Counted from the stretch's first letter, positions 6,680 through 15,266 are shown. The stretch: 43,882 nucleotides of DNA from Chloroflexota bacterium (GCA_005880615.1 VBID01000145.1:1-43882), one strand, 5' to 3'. Notes: generated by a model from the letters alone, not told the origin. Translations and numbers: made by a program.

Positions 6680-8161
6680 GTGCTGGTGCGATCGGATGGC
6701 TGTCCCGTCGACCCGGCCGGCATCGGGGAGTTCCCGCGGCCGCCGGAGGAGCCCTTCGTTCTAGAGGAAGAGTCTGCCGGCCATGATTGGGCGCTCTGGT
6801 GCCGGTCCCGGGGGATCCTCTCCTGCATCGTCGTCCCCCTGCTGGCCGGCGGCCGGGCGGTCGGAAGTGTCGGACTCGCCAGCAGCGCCAGGGGCACGCT
6901 GCGTGCCGATGATCTGCGCCGCCTGCGGCTGGTCTCCGACCTCCTGGGCGCGTTGCGCGATTACGAAGGCCGGCTGGCTGGCGTACAGGGGCTGTTCGAC
7001 GAGATCAACCGGGCCCTTGACCGGGCGCTGGCCGTCGACCGGGCGATGCGGATCCCGCCGACCTACCGCGGCCTGGCCCGGGCGGTCGGGGCGTCGCTCG
7101 ATGCCACGTACTGCCAGATCGCCGTGCGGGACAGCGCCGATTGCCTGATCATTGCCGGCTCGGGTGGACGGCGGCCGCCGCGGCGGCGCGTCGCGGGCGC
7201 GAGCTTGCCCCTGGCGCAGCTGGGGCGCTGTGCGCAGGCGATCCGGGAGAACAGGGGCGTGGTGGTGCACTACGACCACTCCGACCGGCTGGATGAGGCC
7301 GAGCGGGTCGCCTTCCTGTCGCCGGCGACTCGATCGGTGATCATCCTGCCGTTCGTTGCCGGCGCTCGCACGCAGGGCGTGCTCCTCGTCGGTGAGGAAC
7401 GCGAGTCGCGCTGCCCGGCCTGCGGCCCGGAGCGCGTCGCCGTGCTGGAGCTGGTTGCCCGTCGGCTGGGCGACATCCTCGAGATGTCCCGAGCCTTAGA
7501 GCGCGAGCGGCTGGCGGTTCGCCGGCGGGAACGGAAGTTTGCCATCGAGCGGCAGCGGCTGGCCCGAGAGGTACACGACGAGGTCGGCCAGAGCCTCACC
7601 GCCCTCCTGGTCCGGCTGCGCAGCCTGAAGGCGTACGAGCCGGCCATCCTGGAAGAGCTGCAGGGTCTGGAACGAATGGCCCAGGAAGCGATGAACGGCG
7701 CCCGGGCGGTGGCCTATGGCATCCGCCAGCTGGGCTCCCAGGGCGATCCGCTGGAGGAGGCGCACCGCTTTGCGGATACGGTGCTGTCGGCCGCCCACTG
7801 CCGGTTGTCCTGGCTGGAAGAGCGGACGGACGTCCGGGTTCCGGTTCGGGTCGCGCGCGAGATCGCCCGCGTCATCAACGAATCGGTGACCAATATCGTT
7901 CGTCATGCGCGGGCGGATGCGGTCCGCATCCACCTGGCCTATCCTCCGGGCCGGATCCGGGTCGTGATTCACGACGATGGGATTGGATTCTCGTCGGACC
8001 AGGCGACGGTGGCCAAAGATGGTCGGGGCCTCGGCCTGCTGGGCAACACCGAGCGGCTGACCCGAATTGGCGGCATTTTCGACGTGTGCGGCTCTCCTGA
8101 GGGAGGCACATCGGTTCTGGTTGAGGCCCCGCTGGCCTTGGGGATGAGGTTGCGGGCGTGA
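6680..8161 (+). CDS. GAF-domain sensor histidine kinase, NarL/NarX-type (HisKA_3)
   Basis: A soluble kinase of at least 493 residues. Two GAF-like sensor regions cover about residues 1-95 and 125-275; the second contains a CPACGPE pair of cysteines. A basic helix leads to the HisKA_3 box, QRLAREVHDEVGQSLTALL, with the phospho-acceptor histidine in EVHDE, and then an HATPase_c domain with N-box NESVTNIVRHA and G-box DDGIGF, ending in GLGLLGNTERL. These kinases phosphorylate LuxR-type regulators. GTG 6680 is the first canonical start, but the frame is open from 6479 and its translation just upstream resembles the start of a GAF fold, so the real N-terminus may lie upstream. Its stop overlaps the regulator GTG by four bases. 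Confidence 0.85.
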   Translation: MLVRSDGCPVDPAGIGEFPRPPEEPFVLEEESAGHDWALWCRSRGILSCIVVPLLAGGRAVGSVGLASSARGTLRADDLRRLRLVSDLLGALRDYEGRLAGVQGLFDEINRALDRALAVDRAMRIPPTYRGLARAVGASLDATYCQIAVRDSADCLIIAGSGGRRPPRRRVAGASLPLAQLGRCAQAIRENRGVVVHYDHSDRLDEAERVAFLSPATRSVIILPFVAGARTQGVLLVGEERESRCPACGPERVAVLELVARRLGDILEMSRALERERLAVRRRERKFAIERQRLAREVHDEVGQSLTALLVRLRSLKAYEPAILEELQGLERMAQEAMNGARAVAYGIRQLGSQGDPLEEAHRFADTVLSAAHCRLSWLEERTDVRVPVRVAREIARVINESVTNIVRHARADAVRIHLAYPPGRIRVVIHDDGIGFSSDQATVAKDGRGLGLLGNTERLTRIGGIFDVCGSPEGGTSVLVEAPLALGMRLRA

Positions 8162-8823
8162 CAGCTCCGCCCCTCTCGGCTGCGGTCCTGGCTGAGGCGG
8201 GAGCGGCGCCGACTGCCAGCCTGGCTATCGTGGCAGAAGGTCAGCTGTCTGTCGCCGCGCTAGAAGCGCTCATCCTGCGCGACTCGACCTATGCGGTGAT
8301 CCACCGGGCACGCGGGACCGGCCCGGTGCACGACGCCCTGGCCACGTTCAAGCCGGCCGTGCTGGTGGTGGAGAGCCGGTGGCCCGCCTGGCCGGGCGCC
8401 CTCGACCCGGCACGTTGGTCTGGCCGTACCCTCCTCCTGCTCGACCCGGAAGGCGAGCCCGCGCAATTTATCCAGGCGGCCCAGGCGCAGGCCGAGGGGT
8501 ATCTCTCCCGCGGCGCGACTCGAGAAGGCTTCGCATTGGCCATTCACCGCGTGCGGGAGGGCAGCTCCTATCTGGATCCAGCGCTGTCCGAGCCGATCCG
8601 GCGAGCCTGGGCCAGCCCGCCCCGTCCGGGGCTCAGCCCGCGGGAGCGCGACATCCTGATGGGCGTGGCGGCCGGCCGGAGCAGCAAGGAAATCGGTCGG
8701 CAGCATGCCATCGCACCCAAGACCGTCTGCAATCACGTCAACAACATCTACCAGAAGCTGAAGCTGCGGCACCGTGGGCAACTGGTTCTTTACGCCGCCC
8801 AGCACGGCCTCACGGCCCTCTAG
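8158..8823 (+). CDS. LuxR-type regulator with a degenerate receiver domain
   Basis: A 221-residue protein translationally coupled (GTGA) to the kinase. The C-terminal LuxR/NarL helix-turn-helix is intact: LSPRERDILMGVAAGRSSKEIG, then the recognition helix region KTVCNHVNNIYQKL (about residues 158-218). The N-terminal domain aligns with receivers but has lost the active site. The usual Asp-Asp pair is replaced by Ala-Glu (IVAEG), the phospho-acceptor Asp by Glu72 (PAVLVVESRWP), and the conserved Lys by Arg (GYLSRGA). It may be constitutively active or controlled by protein contact with the kinase rather than by phosphotransfer. A perfect hairpin follows. Confidence 0.85.
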   Translation: MTAPPLSAAVLAEAGAAPTASLAIVAEGQLSVAALEALILRDSTYAVIHRARGTGPVHDALATFKPAVLVVESRWPAWPGALDPARWSGRTLLLLDPEGEPAQFIQAAQAQAEGYLSRGATREGFALAIHRVREGSSYLDPALSEPIRRAWASPPRPGLSPRERDILMGVAAGRSSKEIGRQHAIAPKTVCNHVNNIYQKLKLRHRGQLVLYAAQHGLTAL

Positions 8824-8839
8824 GTCGGATCAGCTCGGT

Positions 8840-8881
8840 AACGACAAAGGGCCGGCCACGAGCGCGTAGCCCTTTGTCGTT
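8840..8881. terminator. Bidirectional hairpin between convergent genes
   Basis: Thirteen-base perfect arms, AACGACAAAGGGC (8840-8852) and GCCCTTTGTCGTT (8869-8881), with a 16-base loop. It lies between the regulator stop (8823) and the stop of the minus-strand secreted protein (8897), so it can end transcription from both sides. Confidence 0.75.
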
Positions 8882-8896
8882 CGGTCGCGGCCTTGC

Positions 8897-11545
8897 CTAG
8901 AAGGCGGTCACGGTGACGCCGGCGCTAGTGGCGTTGATGGTGTTATCAACGGTATCGGCAGCCGTAATGTACTGGGTGCCGGCGCTGACCAGGGTGACGG
9001 AGAAGGTATGGGTGCCGGCATCGGCGGCCGTGAAGGTGTAGTCGGCTGGAAGGGTGGCGAGAACATCGCTACAGCTGAAGTGCACGGTTCCGCGGTAGCT
9101 GGTTGCGACATTGCCGATCTGGTCCCTGAGGGTGATGGTCACGGGGAACGCTTGGTTGGTCTTCGCCGTGCCGGGAGCCGTGATGCTGAGCTGCCTGGCC
9201 GCGGCTGTGACGTTCAGGCTGGCGGTCGCCGTCTTGCCCGAATTGCTGCCCGTCACTGTGTGGCCGCCCGCCACGGAGGCGGTGCAGGCAGCGCCCGTGC
9301 AGGAGCCGTCGGGGGCGATGCTGAAACTCGTGCCCGCCGTGACGTCGCCCAGGCTGTTGCCGTACTGATCAGCGCCCGTGGCGCTGTAGGTCTGACTGCC
9401 CCCGCTCGGGATGCTGGCGGAGCTGGGACTCAGGGCCAGGCTGGCCACTGGCCCGGCGCTAGTGGTTACGGTCTGGCTGCCGGTGATGCTGCGAATCGCG
9501 GTGTCGGTGGCGGTTACGGTTTGCGACCCGGCTGTCCGCAGGATCACGCCGGCGGGGAAGCTGTGCACCCCGTTGTCCGCCGCCACGAAGGTGTAGTTGG
9601 CGGGCAGGGTCGCCTGGCTGTCGCTGCTCGTGAAGGTTACCGTGCCCGTGTAGCTGGGCGTGACCGCGCCGGCACCATCTCGGGCGGTGACGGTCACCGT
9701 CTGGGCCGTGCCCGCGGTGGCATTGGCCAGTCCGGTCACGCTCAAGCTGGCAGCCGGGATGACGTTCACGTTCTGGCTGCCCGTGACGGTAGCGGTCTTC
9801 GTGTCCGTCGCGGTGATGGTCTGGGCGCCTGACGTCTTCAGCGTTACCGGGAACGCATGCGTTGCGCCATCGGCGCTGGTAAAGGTGTAGTCCGCCGGCA
9901 GCACCGCCGCCGGGTCCGTGCTGGTGAAGTGGACAGTGCCGGCATAGCTGGCGACCGGGTTGCCCTGCGAATTCACCGCGGTCACGCTCGTGGTGAATGC
10001 CTGTCCGGCCGTCGCGCTTGCGGGCGCGGTGACCTTGAGGCTCTGGACCACCGGCGCCCCATTGACAAAGGCATCCAGGACGTTCGCGGTGATTCGCTGG
10101 ACGCGTGCGTCGACGTGGCTGACCGTATCCCAGGGCATGGTATCGAGCCCCCAACCCCATTCGATCGACCCGGCGGCGAAAACCCACGCACCGGTGACGG
10201 CCTGATAGATCGACGCGTTGGCATAGTCCGCCAGGCCGCCGTCGGCGGTGTAGGGCGAGCGGGAGAGCAACACCTGGTTAGCTGGGGGTTGCGGGTAATT
10301 GGCGAACAAGCGGTCCATCTCGTAGCCGACGATGCTCGGGATGGAATCGCCGTCCCTCAATCCCGTACCGGCATAGACCCAGTGGGAGCTGTTGGTCACG
10401 ACATAGGGGACGGCCGTGTTCCAGGCGATGGACGAGGTGTACTGCACGCCCTCCAGCGTCTGTTCCGGTCGGTTCACCGGCGCACTGCGGAAGTTCACTG
10501 TGGTGGTCGGCCCCTGGACGGGGTCAATGGTGGCGTCCTTGTAGCACACCACGACCCGATTGGCCGTACCCGACGCCGACGACTCGAACCGGATCTGCCA
10601 GAACGCCGCATCGGCGCCGAAGAACCCCAGGTTGACGCCGCGGTCGCGGGCAGCCTGGGCGGCATCGAACATCTCCTTGGACCAGTACTCGTCGTGGGCC
10701 ACGGAGAAGAACGCCTTGTGGTTCAGAAGTTCGGCGCCATTGGCATGGGTGTCGACATCCGTGGTGTAGGTCACGTCGTACCCGTTGCGCTCCAGCCAGC
10801 GCAGGAAGTAGGCCTCGTACCACCAGAACTGCCCATCGCCCTCGCCCGAATACGGGCGATCGAATGACACCTTGACCGCCTGCGGCCCTCCCGAAACCGT
10901 ATTGGCCCCCTTGCTGTTGAATCCGTAGAGGCTCTTGCCCGTGAGCCCATCGTCGGGATAGTTGTTGTAGGCCTGGTAGGTGGTGACGCTCTGCTGGTAG
11001 AGGTAGGGAGCCGGCCGGCCGTCTTTGACGACGAAGATGATGTAGTTCTGCCAGCCCTGGGAATTCGTCATCAGAATGGTGTACGCGCCGCTCGTCCAGT
11101 CCGCAGGGATGGTGAGGGTGTAACTGGGCTGCCAGTTGCAGCTAAGCAGGCCGGTGGTTGTGTCTGCCGGCCCGCAGGGCTCCTGGGTCGGACTGAGTGG
11201 CATATCGACATGGAGCCGAAAGCGGGCGCCGGTCCCGTTGTACCAGCCGATGCGATAGAAGTCCATGGCATAGCTCTGTGGCGGATTGACCGAGATGTAG
11301 AAGGTGATGGGCTGGCCCTGGCTAACGCTCGTCAGACTCGCATAGCCCTTGATCTGTCCGAGCATGTCATTGGCCAGCGTGTTCTGGCCATGGAGCCAGG
11401 CGGTGGTGCCCGGTTGCTGGTTCTCGGTGACGATGGGATTGCTGGCTGCGAGCGCCGGGGTAGCGCGGCTAGCGGTGGTGGAGGCGACCAGACCGAGGAA
11501 GATTGCCGGAATGAGAACGGTCGCACTTCGAACCCGCAGACCCAT
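8897..11545 (-). CDS. Secreted DMFase-beta-like protein with four Ig-like modules
   Basis: An 882-residue exported protein. A signal peptide (residues 1-34, ending near ALAA) is followed by a domain of about 475 residues resembling the C-terminal region of the N,N-dimethylformamidase large subunit. Markers are NPIVTENQQPGT, AYNNYPDDGLTGKSLY, SVAHDEYWS and GVNLGFFGADAAFWQIRFE. Four Ig-like modules follow, three of the ATAGQ/ATLPADYTF type and one of the DQYGNSLGD type. The reaction is unknown; a role at the cell surface, perhaps on glycans, is inference from location. Start 11545 is preferred over 11557: it has AGAGGTGG eight bases upstream and matches the paralogue's MGxRV start. Confidence 0.82.
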   Translation of the reverse strand: MGLRVRSATVLIPAIFLGLVASTTASRATPALAASNPIVTENQQPGTTAWLHGQNTLANDMLGQIKGYASLTSVSQGQPITFYISVNPPQSYAMDFYRIGWYNGTGARFRLHVDMPLSPTQEPCGPADTTTGLLSCNWQPSYTLTIPADWTSGAYTILMTNSQGWQNYIIFVVKDGRPAPYLYQQSVTTYQAYNNYPDDGLTGKSLYGFNSKGANTVSGGPQAVKVSFDRPYSGEGDGQFWWYEAYFLRWLERNGYDVTYTTDVDTHANGAELLNHKAFFSVAHDEYWSKEMFDAAQAARDRGVNLGFFGADAAFWQIRFESSASGTANRVVVCYKDATIDPVQGPTTTVNFRSAPVNRPEQTLEGVQYTSSIAWNTAVPYVVTNSSHWVYAGTGLRDGDSIPSIVGYEMDRLFANYPQPPANQVLLSRSPYTADGGLADYANASIYQAVTGAWVFAAGSIEWGWGLDTMPWDTVSHVDARVQRITANVLDAFVNGAPVVQSLKVTAPASATAGQAFTTSVTAVNSQGNPVASYAGTVHFTSTDPAAVLPADYTFTSADGATHAFPVTLKTSGAQTITATDTKTATVTGSQNVNVIPAASLSVTGLANATAGTAQTVTVTARDGAGAVTPSYTGTVTFTSSDSQATLPANYTFVAADNGVHSFPAGVILRTAGSQTVTATDTAIRSITGSQTVTTSAGPVASLALSPSSASIPSGGSQTYSATGADQYGNSLGDVTAGTSFSIAPDGSCTGAACTASVAGGHTVTGSNSGKTATASLNVTAAARQLSITAPGTAKTNQAFPVTITLRDQIGNVATSYRGTVHFSCSDVLATLPADYTFTAADAGTHTFSVTLVSAGTQYITAADTVDNTINATSAGVTVTAF
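8903..10035 (-). repeat. Ig-like module array (4 copies) in the first DMFase-like protein
   Basis: Four diverged modules of about 90-100 residues (about 75 for the DQYGN type) in order A, A, B, A from N- to C-terminus. A modules carry TAGQ/TAGT, GTVxF(T/S)S(T/S)D, LPADYTF and a closing TITATDT strand. The B module carries SGGSQTYSATGADQYGNSLGDVTA and a Cys pair. Confidence 0.7.
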
Positions 11546-11583
11546 GCTCGCATCCACCTCTGTGAAAGATTGACGCGACCATT

Positions 11584-11641
11584 TGCCGCGTCTCTGATTT
11601 CGAGTCTATGTACGCGAGGCCTGAATGGAGAATAGACAGGT
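11584..11641 (-). promoter_or_regulatory. Upstream block shared with the paralogue
   Basis: Read on the minus strand, this block begins ACCTGTCTATTCTC and ends ATCAGAGACGCGGCA, both conserved with small indels upstream of the paralogous gene (15075-15132). A TAGACT hexamer (11603-11608) lies inside and could be a -10, with no clear -35. The block is 38-96 bases before the start codon. Confidence 0.45.
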
Positions 11642-11682
11642 CCGCCAGCGCTGAGGCAGCCGCCAGTCAGGAATCCATGGCA

Positions 11683-11709
11683 GTCCCGGACGCGCAGGAC
11701 TGATGTCCC
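11683..11709. promoter_or_regulatory. Pair of GTCCC half-sites
   Basis: GTCCC occurs at 11683 and 11705, a direct pair spaced 22 bases (about two helical turns), 138-165 bases upstream of the first DMFase-like gene. The second is the longer TGTCCC form. Part of the window-wide motif set. Confidence 0.35.
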
Positions 11710-11742
11710 AAACCGACCGACCCTATTCAGCTGAGGTGAATT

Positions 11743-11775
11743 GCAGGAGGGCCACCACCGGCGTGGCCCTCCTGC
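11743..11775 (-). terminator. Hairpin terminator of the second DMFase-like gene
   Basis: Perfect 13-base arms, GCAGGAGGGCCAC (11743-11755) and its complement (11763-11775), with a 7-base loop, 12 bases after the stop of the minus-strand gene. It has no T-run, like the other hairpins in this window. Confidence 0.7.
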
Positions 11776-11787
11776 GTCTAGAACTCT

Positions 11788-14700
11788 CTACATCAAGGTG
11801 ACGTTGACCGTCTTGGTATCGCTCAGGCTACCATTCCCCGTGTCGGCCGCCGTGATGGTCTGGTTGCCAATCGTTGCCAGCGCTGCCGTGAAGTTATGCG
11901 TTCCGCCATCCGCGGCGGTGAAGGTGTAGTCGGGTGGCATGTCGCCCAAGGTCTGGGCGAGCAGGTCACTGGTCGAGAAGTGGACGGTTCCACGATAGCC
12001 GGTGGCGAGGTTTCCGTACTGATCCTGGAGCGCCACGGTCACGTTGAACGCGTGGTTGGTCGGGGCCGAGCTCGGAGCGGTCAGGGTGAGCTTGGTGGCT
12101 GCGCCGGCAATCACGTTCAGGCTGGCGGTCGCGGTCTTGCCCGAGTTGCTGCCGCTCACGGTGTGGGCGCCGGCCACGGTGGCCGTGCAGGTGGCGCCCG
12201 CGCAGGAGCCGTTGGGTCCGATGCTGAAGGACGTGCTGGCTGTCACGTCGCCCAGACTATTGCCGTACTGATCCGAGCCAGTGGCCGTGTAGCCCTGGCC
12301 GCCACCCGCGGTGACGGTGGCTGAGGTGGGCGAGATCGCCAGCTGGGTGAGCGGCCCGGGGGTCACCGTCAGGCTGGCGGTCGCCGTTGTGCCCGCGTTG
12401 GTGCCGGTCACCGGATGGGCGCCGGCCGTGGTAGCGGTGCAAGATGCGGCGGTGCAGGAGCCGTTGGGCGCAATGCTGAAGGACGTGCTGGCCGTCAGGT
12501 CGCCCAGGCTGTTGCCGTACTGGTCAGCGCCGGTGGCGGTATAGCCCTGGCTGCCGCCGGCGGTCACCGTGGCCGATGCAGGACTCAATGCCAGACTGGC
12601 AAGGGGACCGGCGGAGATGGTCACGCTCTGGTTACCCGTGACACTTGACGTCCCTGCGTCAGTTGCCGTCACGGTTTGGGTCCCCGCCGTCTTGAGAGTG
12701 ACGCCTCCCACGAAGGTGTGGGCGCCGTTGTCGGCCGGCACGAAGGTGTAGTTGGCCGGCAGGCTCGCCCCGGCGTCGCTGCTGTTAAAGGCGACCGTTC
12801 CTGAATAGCCCGTCACCACACTGCCAGTTGAATCTCGCGCGGTCACCGTCACCGTCTGGGCGGTACCCGCGGTGGCGTTGGTCAGACCGGTGACGCTCAA
12901 GCTGGCGGCAGCGACCGACGGGGTGATGCTCACGGCCTGACTCGAAGTCAGGGCCGCGTTCGCGGTGTCCGTCACCGTCAGCGTCTGGGTGCCGGCTGTT
13001 CGCAGGGTCACGCCACCGGGGAAGCCGTGCACGCCGCCGTCCGCCGGCACAAAGGCGTAGTTGGCGGGCAGGCTGGCGGCGGAGTCGCTACTGGTAAAGG
13101 CCACTGTCCCGCCGTAGCCGGTCGCCAGGTTGCCATAAGCATCTTTGGCGGTGACCGTGGCGCTCTGGGCCGTCCCGGCGGTCGCGCTCGTGAGCCCGCT
13201 GAGAGTCAGGCTGGCAGCGGCGGCCGGCCCGACGGTCACCGTCGCGCTACCAGTGATGGCGCCTGTCTTGGTGTCGGTCGCGGTGATGGTCTGCGTGCCG
13301 GCCGTCTTCAACGCCACACCCTGGAACTGGTGCGTGCCGTTGTCCCCTCCCGTTCCAGTCGTAAAGGTGTAGTCAGCCGGCAGCACGGCTGCGGGATCAC
13401 TACTGCTGAAGTGGAGGGTTCCGGTGTACGTGGTGGCCGGGTTGCCCTGGGCATTGACGGCCGCCACGGTCGTGGTGAACGCTTGTCCGGCCGTCGCGCT
13501 GGAGGGTGCCGTGACCTTGAGGGCCTGGGCCACCGGCGCGCCGTTCAGGAACGCGCCCAGAATGTTGGCTGTCGTTTGCTGGATCCGCGCGTCGGCCACG
13601 TTGTGGCCGAGCCCGTTGTCCAGCCCCCAACTCCACTCGATCGTCCCAGCCGCAAAGACCCAGGCGCCGCTGGGCGCCTGGTAGACGGATGAGTTGGCGT
13701 AGTCCGGCTGGACGCTGTTCACGTCGGTGTAGGGCGAGTGCGAAAGCAGGACCTGGTTCCCGGTCGGTGGCGGCGGATAGGGCGGGTTGGGAAACAGCCG
13801 GTCCATCTCGTATCCCACGATGCCTGGCACTGAATCTCCGTCGTGGAAGCCTGTCCCGGCATACACCCAGTGAGAACTGTTGGTAACAACGTATGGCACG
13901 GCGGCGGCAAATGCCATGTTGCCCGTGAACTGGACCCCTTCGAGCGTCTGTTCCGGCATGTTGACTGGCGCGCTGCGGAAGTTCGTCGTCGTCGTGGGAC
14001 CCTGAATTGGGTCCTTGGTGGCGTCTTTGTAGCAGACCACCACTCGATCGGCCACTCCCGTAGACGACGACTCGAACCGGATCTGCCAGTAAGCCGCATT
14101 GGCGGTGAAGAAGCCCAGGTTCACCCCCGCGTCGCGGGCCGCGGCCGCGGCGTTGAACATCGGCATTGACCAGTACTCATCGTGAGCCACCGAGAGGAAT
14201 GCCTTGTGGTTGCGGAGCTCGGCGCCATTCAGGTCCGTATCCACATCGGTCGAGTAGGTGATGTCGTAGCCATTGCGCTCCGCCCAGTGGACAAAATAGA
14301 CCTCAAACCAGAAGAACTGGCCGGAGCCCATCGACGTGTACGGTCGATCGAACGAAACTTTCACGGCGCGCGGACCCCCAGAGACCGTAGTGGCCCCTTT
14401 ACTGTTGAAGTCGTACAGGCTTTTGCCGGTGAGCCCGTCGTCGGGATAGTTATTGTAGGCTTCGAAGGTTGTGAAGGCAGACTGGTAGAGAAAGGCTGCC
14501 GGCCGGCCGTCCTTGACCACGAAGATCACATAGTTCTGAAATCCCGCGGCATTGGTCAGCAGCGCCACGTACACCCCACTGGTCCAGGATGTGTCTGGAG
14601 TCAGGGTGAAGCTCTTGGTCCACTTGCAGGCGAGCAGACCGGTGGTCGGGTCGGTGGGCCCGCAACCTGCCTGCAGCGCTCCCTGCAGCCCTGGCACATG

Positions 14701-15033
14701 CAGGACCTGACGGCCACCGACCCCACCGTACCACCCGATCCGGAACACGTCGATCGTGTACGTCTGCGGCGGATTGACCGTGACGAACAGGTCGATGGGC
14801 TGGCCCTGCAGGACACTGGTCGCCGAGGCATAGCCTTTGATTTGCCCATTGACGTCGTCGGCTTGCAGCGACCCGATAAGCCAGGCGCCGGTACCCGGTT
14901 GCTGGTTCTCGGTCACGATCGGGTTGGTGGCTGCGAGCGCCTGAGAGGTCACCTGCACGGTGCCCGAGGCAGCGAGACCGACCAGGAACAACGCCGGAAT
15001 GAGGACTTTCGCGCCGAACACTCTCGCACCCAT
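11788..15033 (-). CDS. Secreted DMFase-beta-like protein with six Ig-like modules
   Basis: A 1081-residue paralogue of the protein encoded at 8897-11545. It has a signal peptide (about residues 1-34, ALAA), the same dimethylformamidase-beta-like domain (NPIVTENQQPGTGAW, AYNNYPDDGLTGKSLYDFN, SVAHDEYWSMPMF, GVNLGFFTANAAYWQIRFE) and then six Ig-like modules. Compared with the paralogue it has one more A-type and one more B-type (DQYGNSLGD) module, which accounts for most of the extra length. Surface location is inferred from signal peptide and architecture. The enzymatic activity, if any, is unknown. Genes of this pair are in tandem, each with its own terminator, so they are separate transcripts. 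Confidence 0.82.
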   Translation of the reverse strand: MGARVFGAKVLIPALFLVGLAASGTVQVTSQALAATNPIVTENQQPGTGAWLIGSLQADDVNGQIKGYASATSVLQGQPIDLFVTVNPPQTYTIDVFRIGWYGGVGGRQVLHVPGLQGALQAGCGPTDPTTGLLACKWTKSFTLTPDTSWTSGVYVALLTNAAGFQNYVIFVVKDGRPAAFLYQSAFTTFEAYNNYPDDGLTGKSLYDFNSKGATTVSGGPRAVKVSFDRPYTSMGSGQFFWFEVYFVHWAERNGYDITYSTDVDTDLNGAELRNHKAFLSVAHDEYWSMPMFNAAAAARDAGVNLGFFTANAAYWQIRFESSSTGVADRVVVCYKDATKDPIQGPTTTTNFRSAPVNMPEQTLEGVQFTGNMAFAAAVPYVVTNSSHWVYAGTGFHDGDSVPGIVGYEMDRLFPNPPYPPPPTGNQVLLSHSPYTDVNSVQPDYANSSVYQAPSGAWVFAAGTIEWSWGLDNGLGHNVADARIQQTTANILGAFLNGAPVAQALKVTAPSSATAGQAFTTTVAAVNAQGNPATTYTGTLHFSSSDPAAVLPADYTFTTGTGGDNGTHQFQGVALKTAGTQTITATDTKTGAITGSATVTVGPAAAASLTLSGLTSATAGTAQSATVTAKDAYGNLATGYGGTVAFTSSDSAASLPANYAFVPADGGVHGFPGGVTLRTAGTQTLTVTDTANAALTSSQAVSITPSVAAASLSVTGLTNATAGTAQTVTVTARDSTGSVVTGYSGTVAFNSSDAGASLPANYTFVPADNGAHTFVGGVTLKTAGTQTVTATDAGTSSVTGNQSVTISAGPLASLALSPASATVTAGGSQGYTATGADQYGNSLGDLTASTSFSIAPNGSCTAASCTATTAGAHPVTGTNAGTTATASLTVTPGPLTQLAISPTSATVTAGGGQGYTATGSDQYGNSLGDVTASTSFSIGPNGSCAGATCTATVAGAHTVSGSNSGKTATASLNVIAGAATKLTLTAPSSAPTNHAFNVTVALQDQYGNLATGYRGTVHFSTSDLLAQTLGDMPPDYTFTAADGGTHNFTAALATIGNQTITAADTGNGSLSDTKTVNVTLM
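11791..13525 (-). repeat. Ig-like module array (6 copies) in the second DMFase-like protein
   Basis: Modules in order A, A, A, B, B, A. The two B copies (SATVTAGG(S/G)QGYTATG(A/S)DQYGN...) are adjacent and very similar, and two of the A copies share the ATAGTAQ start, so recent tandem duplication inside the gene is likely. DNA copies are close enough to allow recombination. Confidence 0.7.
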
Positions 15034-15074
15034 TTCTCACATACCTCGAAGTCGGTGGCCGTGCCGCGGGCCTG

Positions 15075-15132
15075 TGCCGCGTCCTGATCTGAGTGTGATC
15101 GGCACGGTACTAGGCTGAGAATGAGACAGGTT
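15075..15132 (-). promoter_or_regulatory. Upstream block shared with the first DMFase-like gene
   Basis: On the minus strand this reads ACCTGTCTCATTCTC, then about 28 bases, then ATCAGGACGCGGCA, matching 11584-11641 in order and spacing. Conservation outside the coding region suggests a retained promoter or regulatory element. Confidence 0.45.
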
Positions 15133-15150
15133 TCCATCCTGCTCCGCGCA

Positions 15151-15212
15151 GTCCCGGCAGGCGTTAGCCACAGGGCTGGCGCCGCGTATTGGAGTCCCGG
15201 TGGCGGGGGACA
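15151..15212. promoter_or_regulatory. Three GGGAC/GTCCC half-sites in a divergent gap
   Basis: GTCCC at 15151 and 15194 and GGGACA at 15207-15212; the last two form an inverted pair. The gap separates the second DMFase-like gene (minus) from the DegT aminotransferase (plus), so a bound protein could serve both. Confidence 0.38.
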
Positions 15213-15266
15213 AACGCACCATCGCGGAAGACCCGCCAGTTCGGTACGGTCGAGGTAGTGGCCAGC

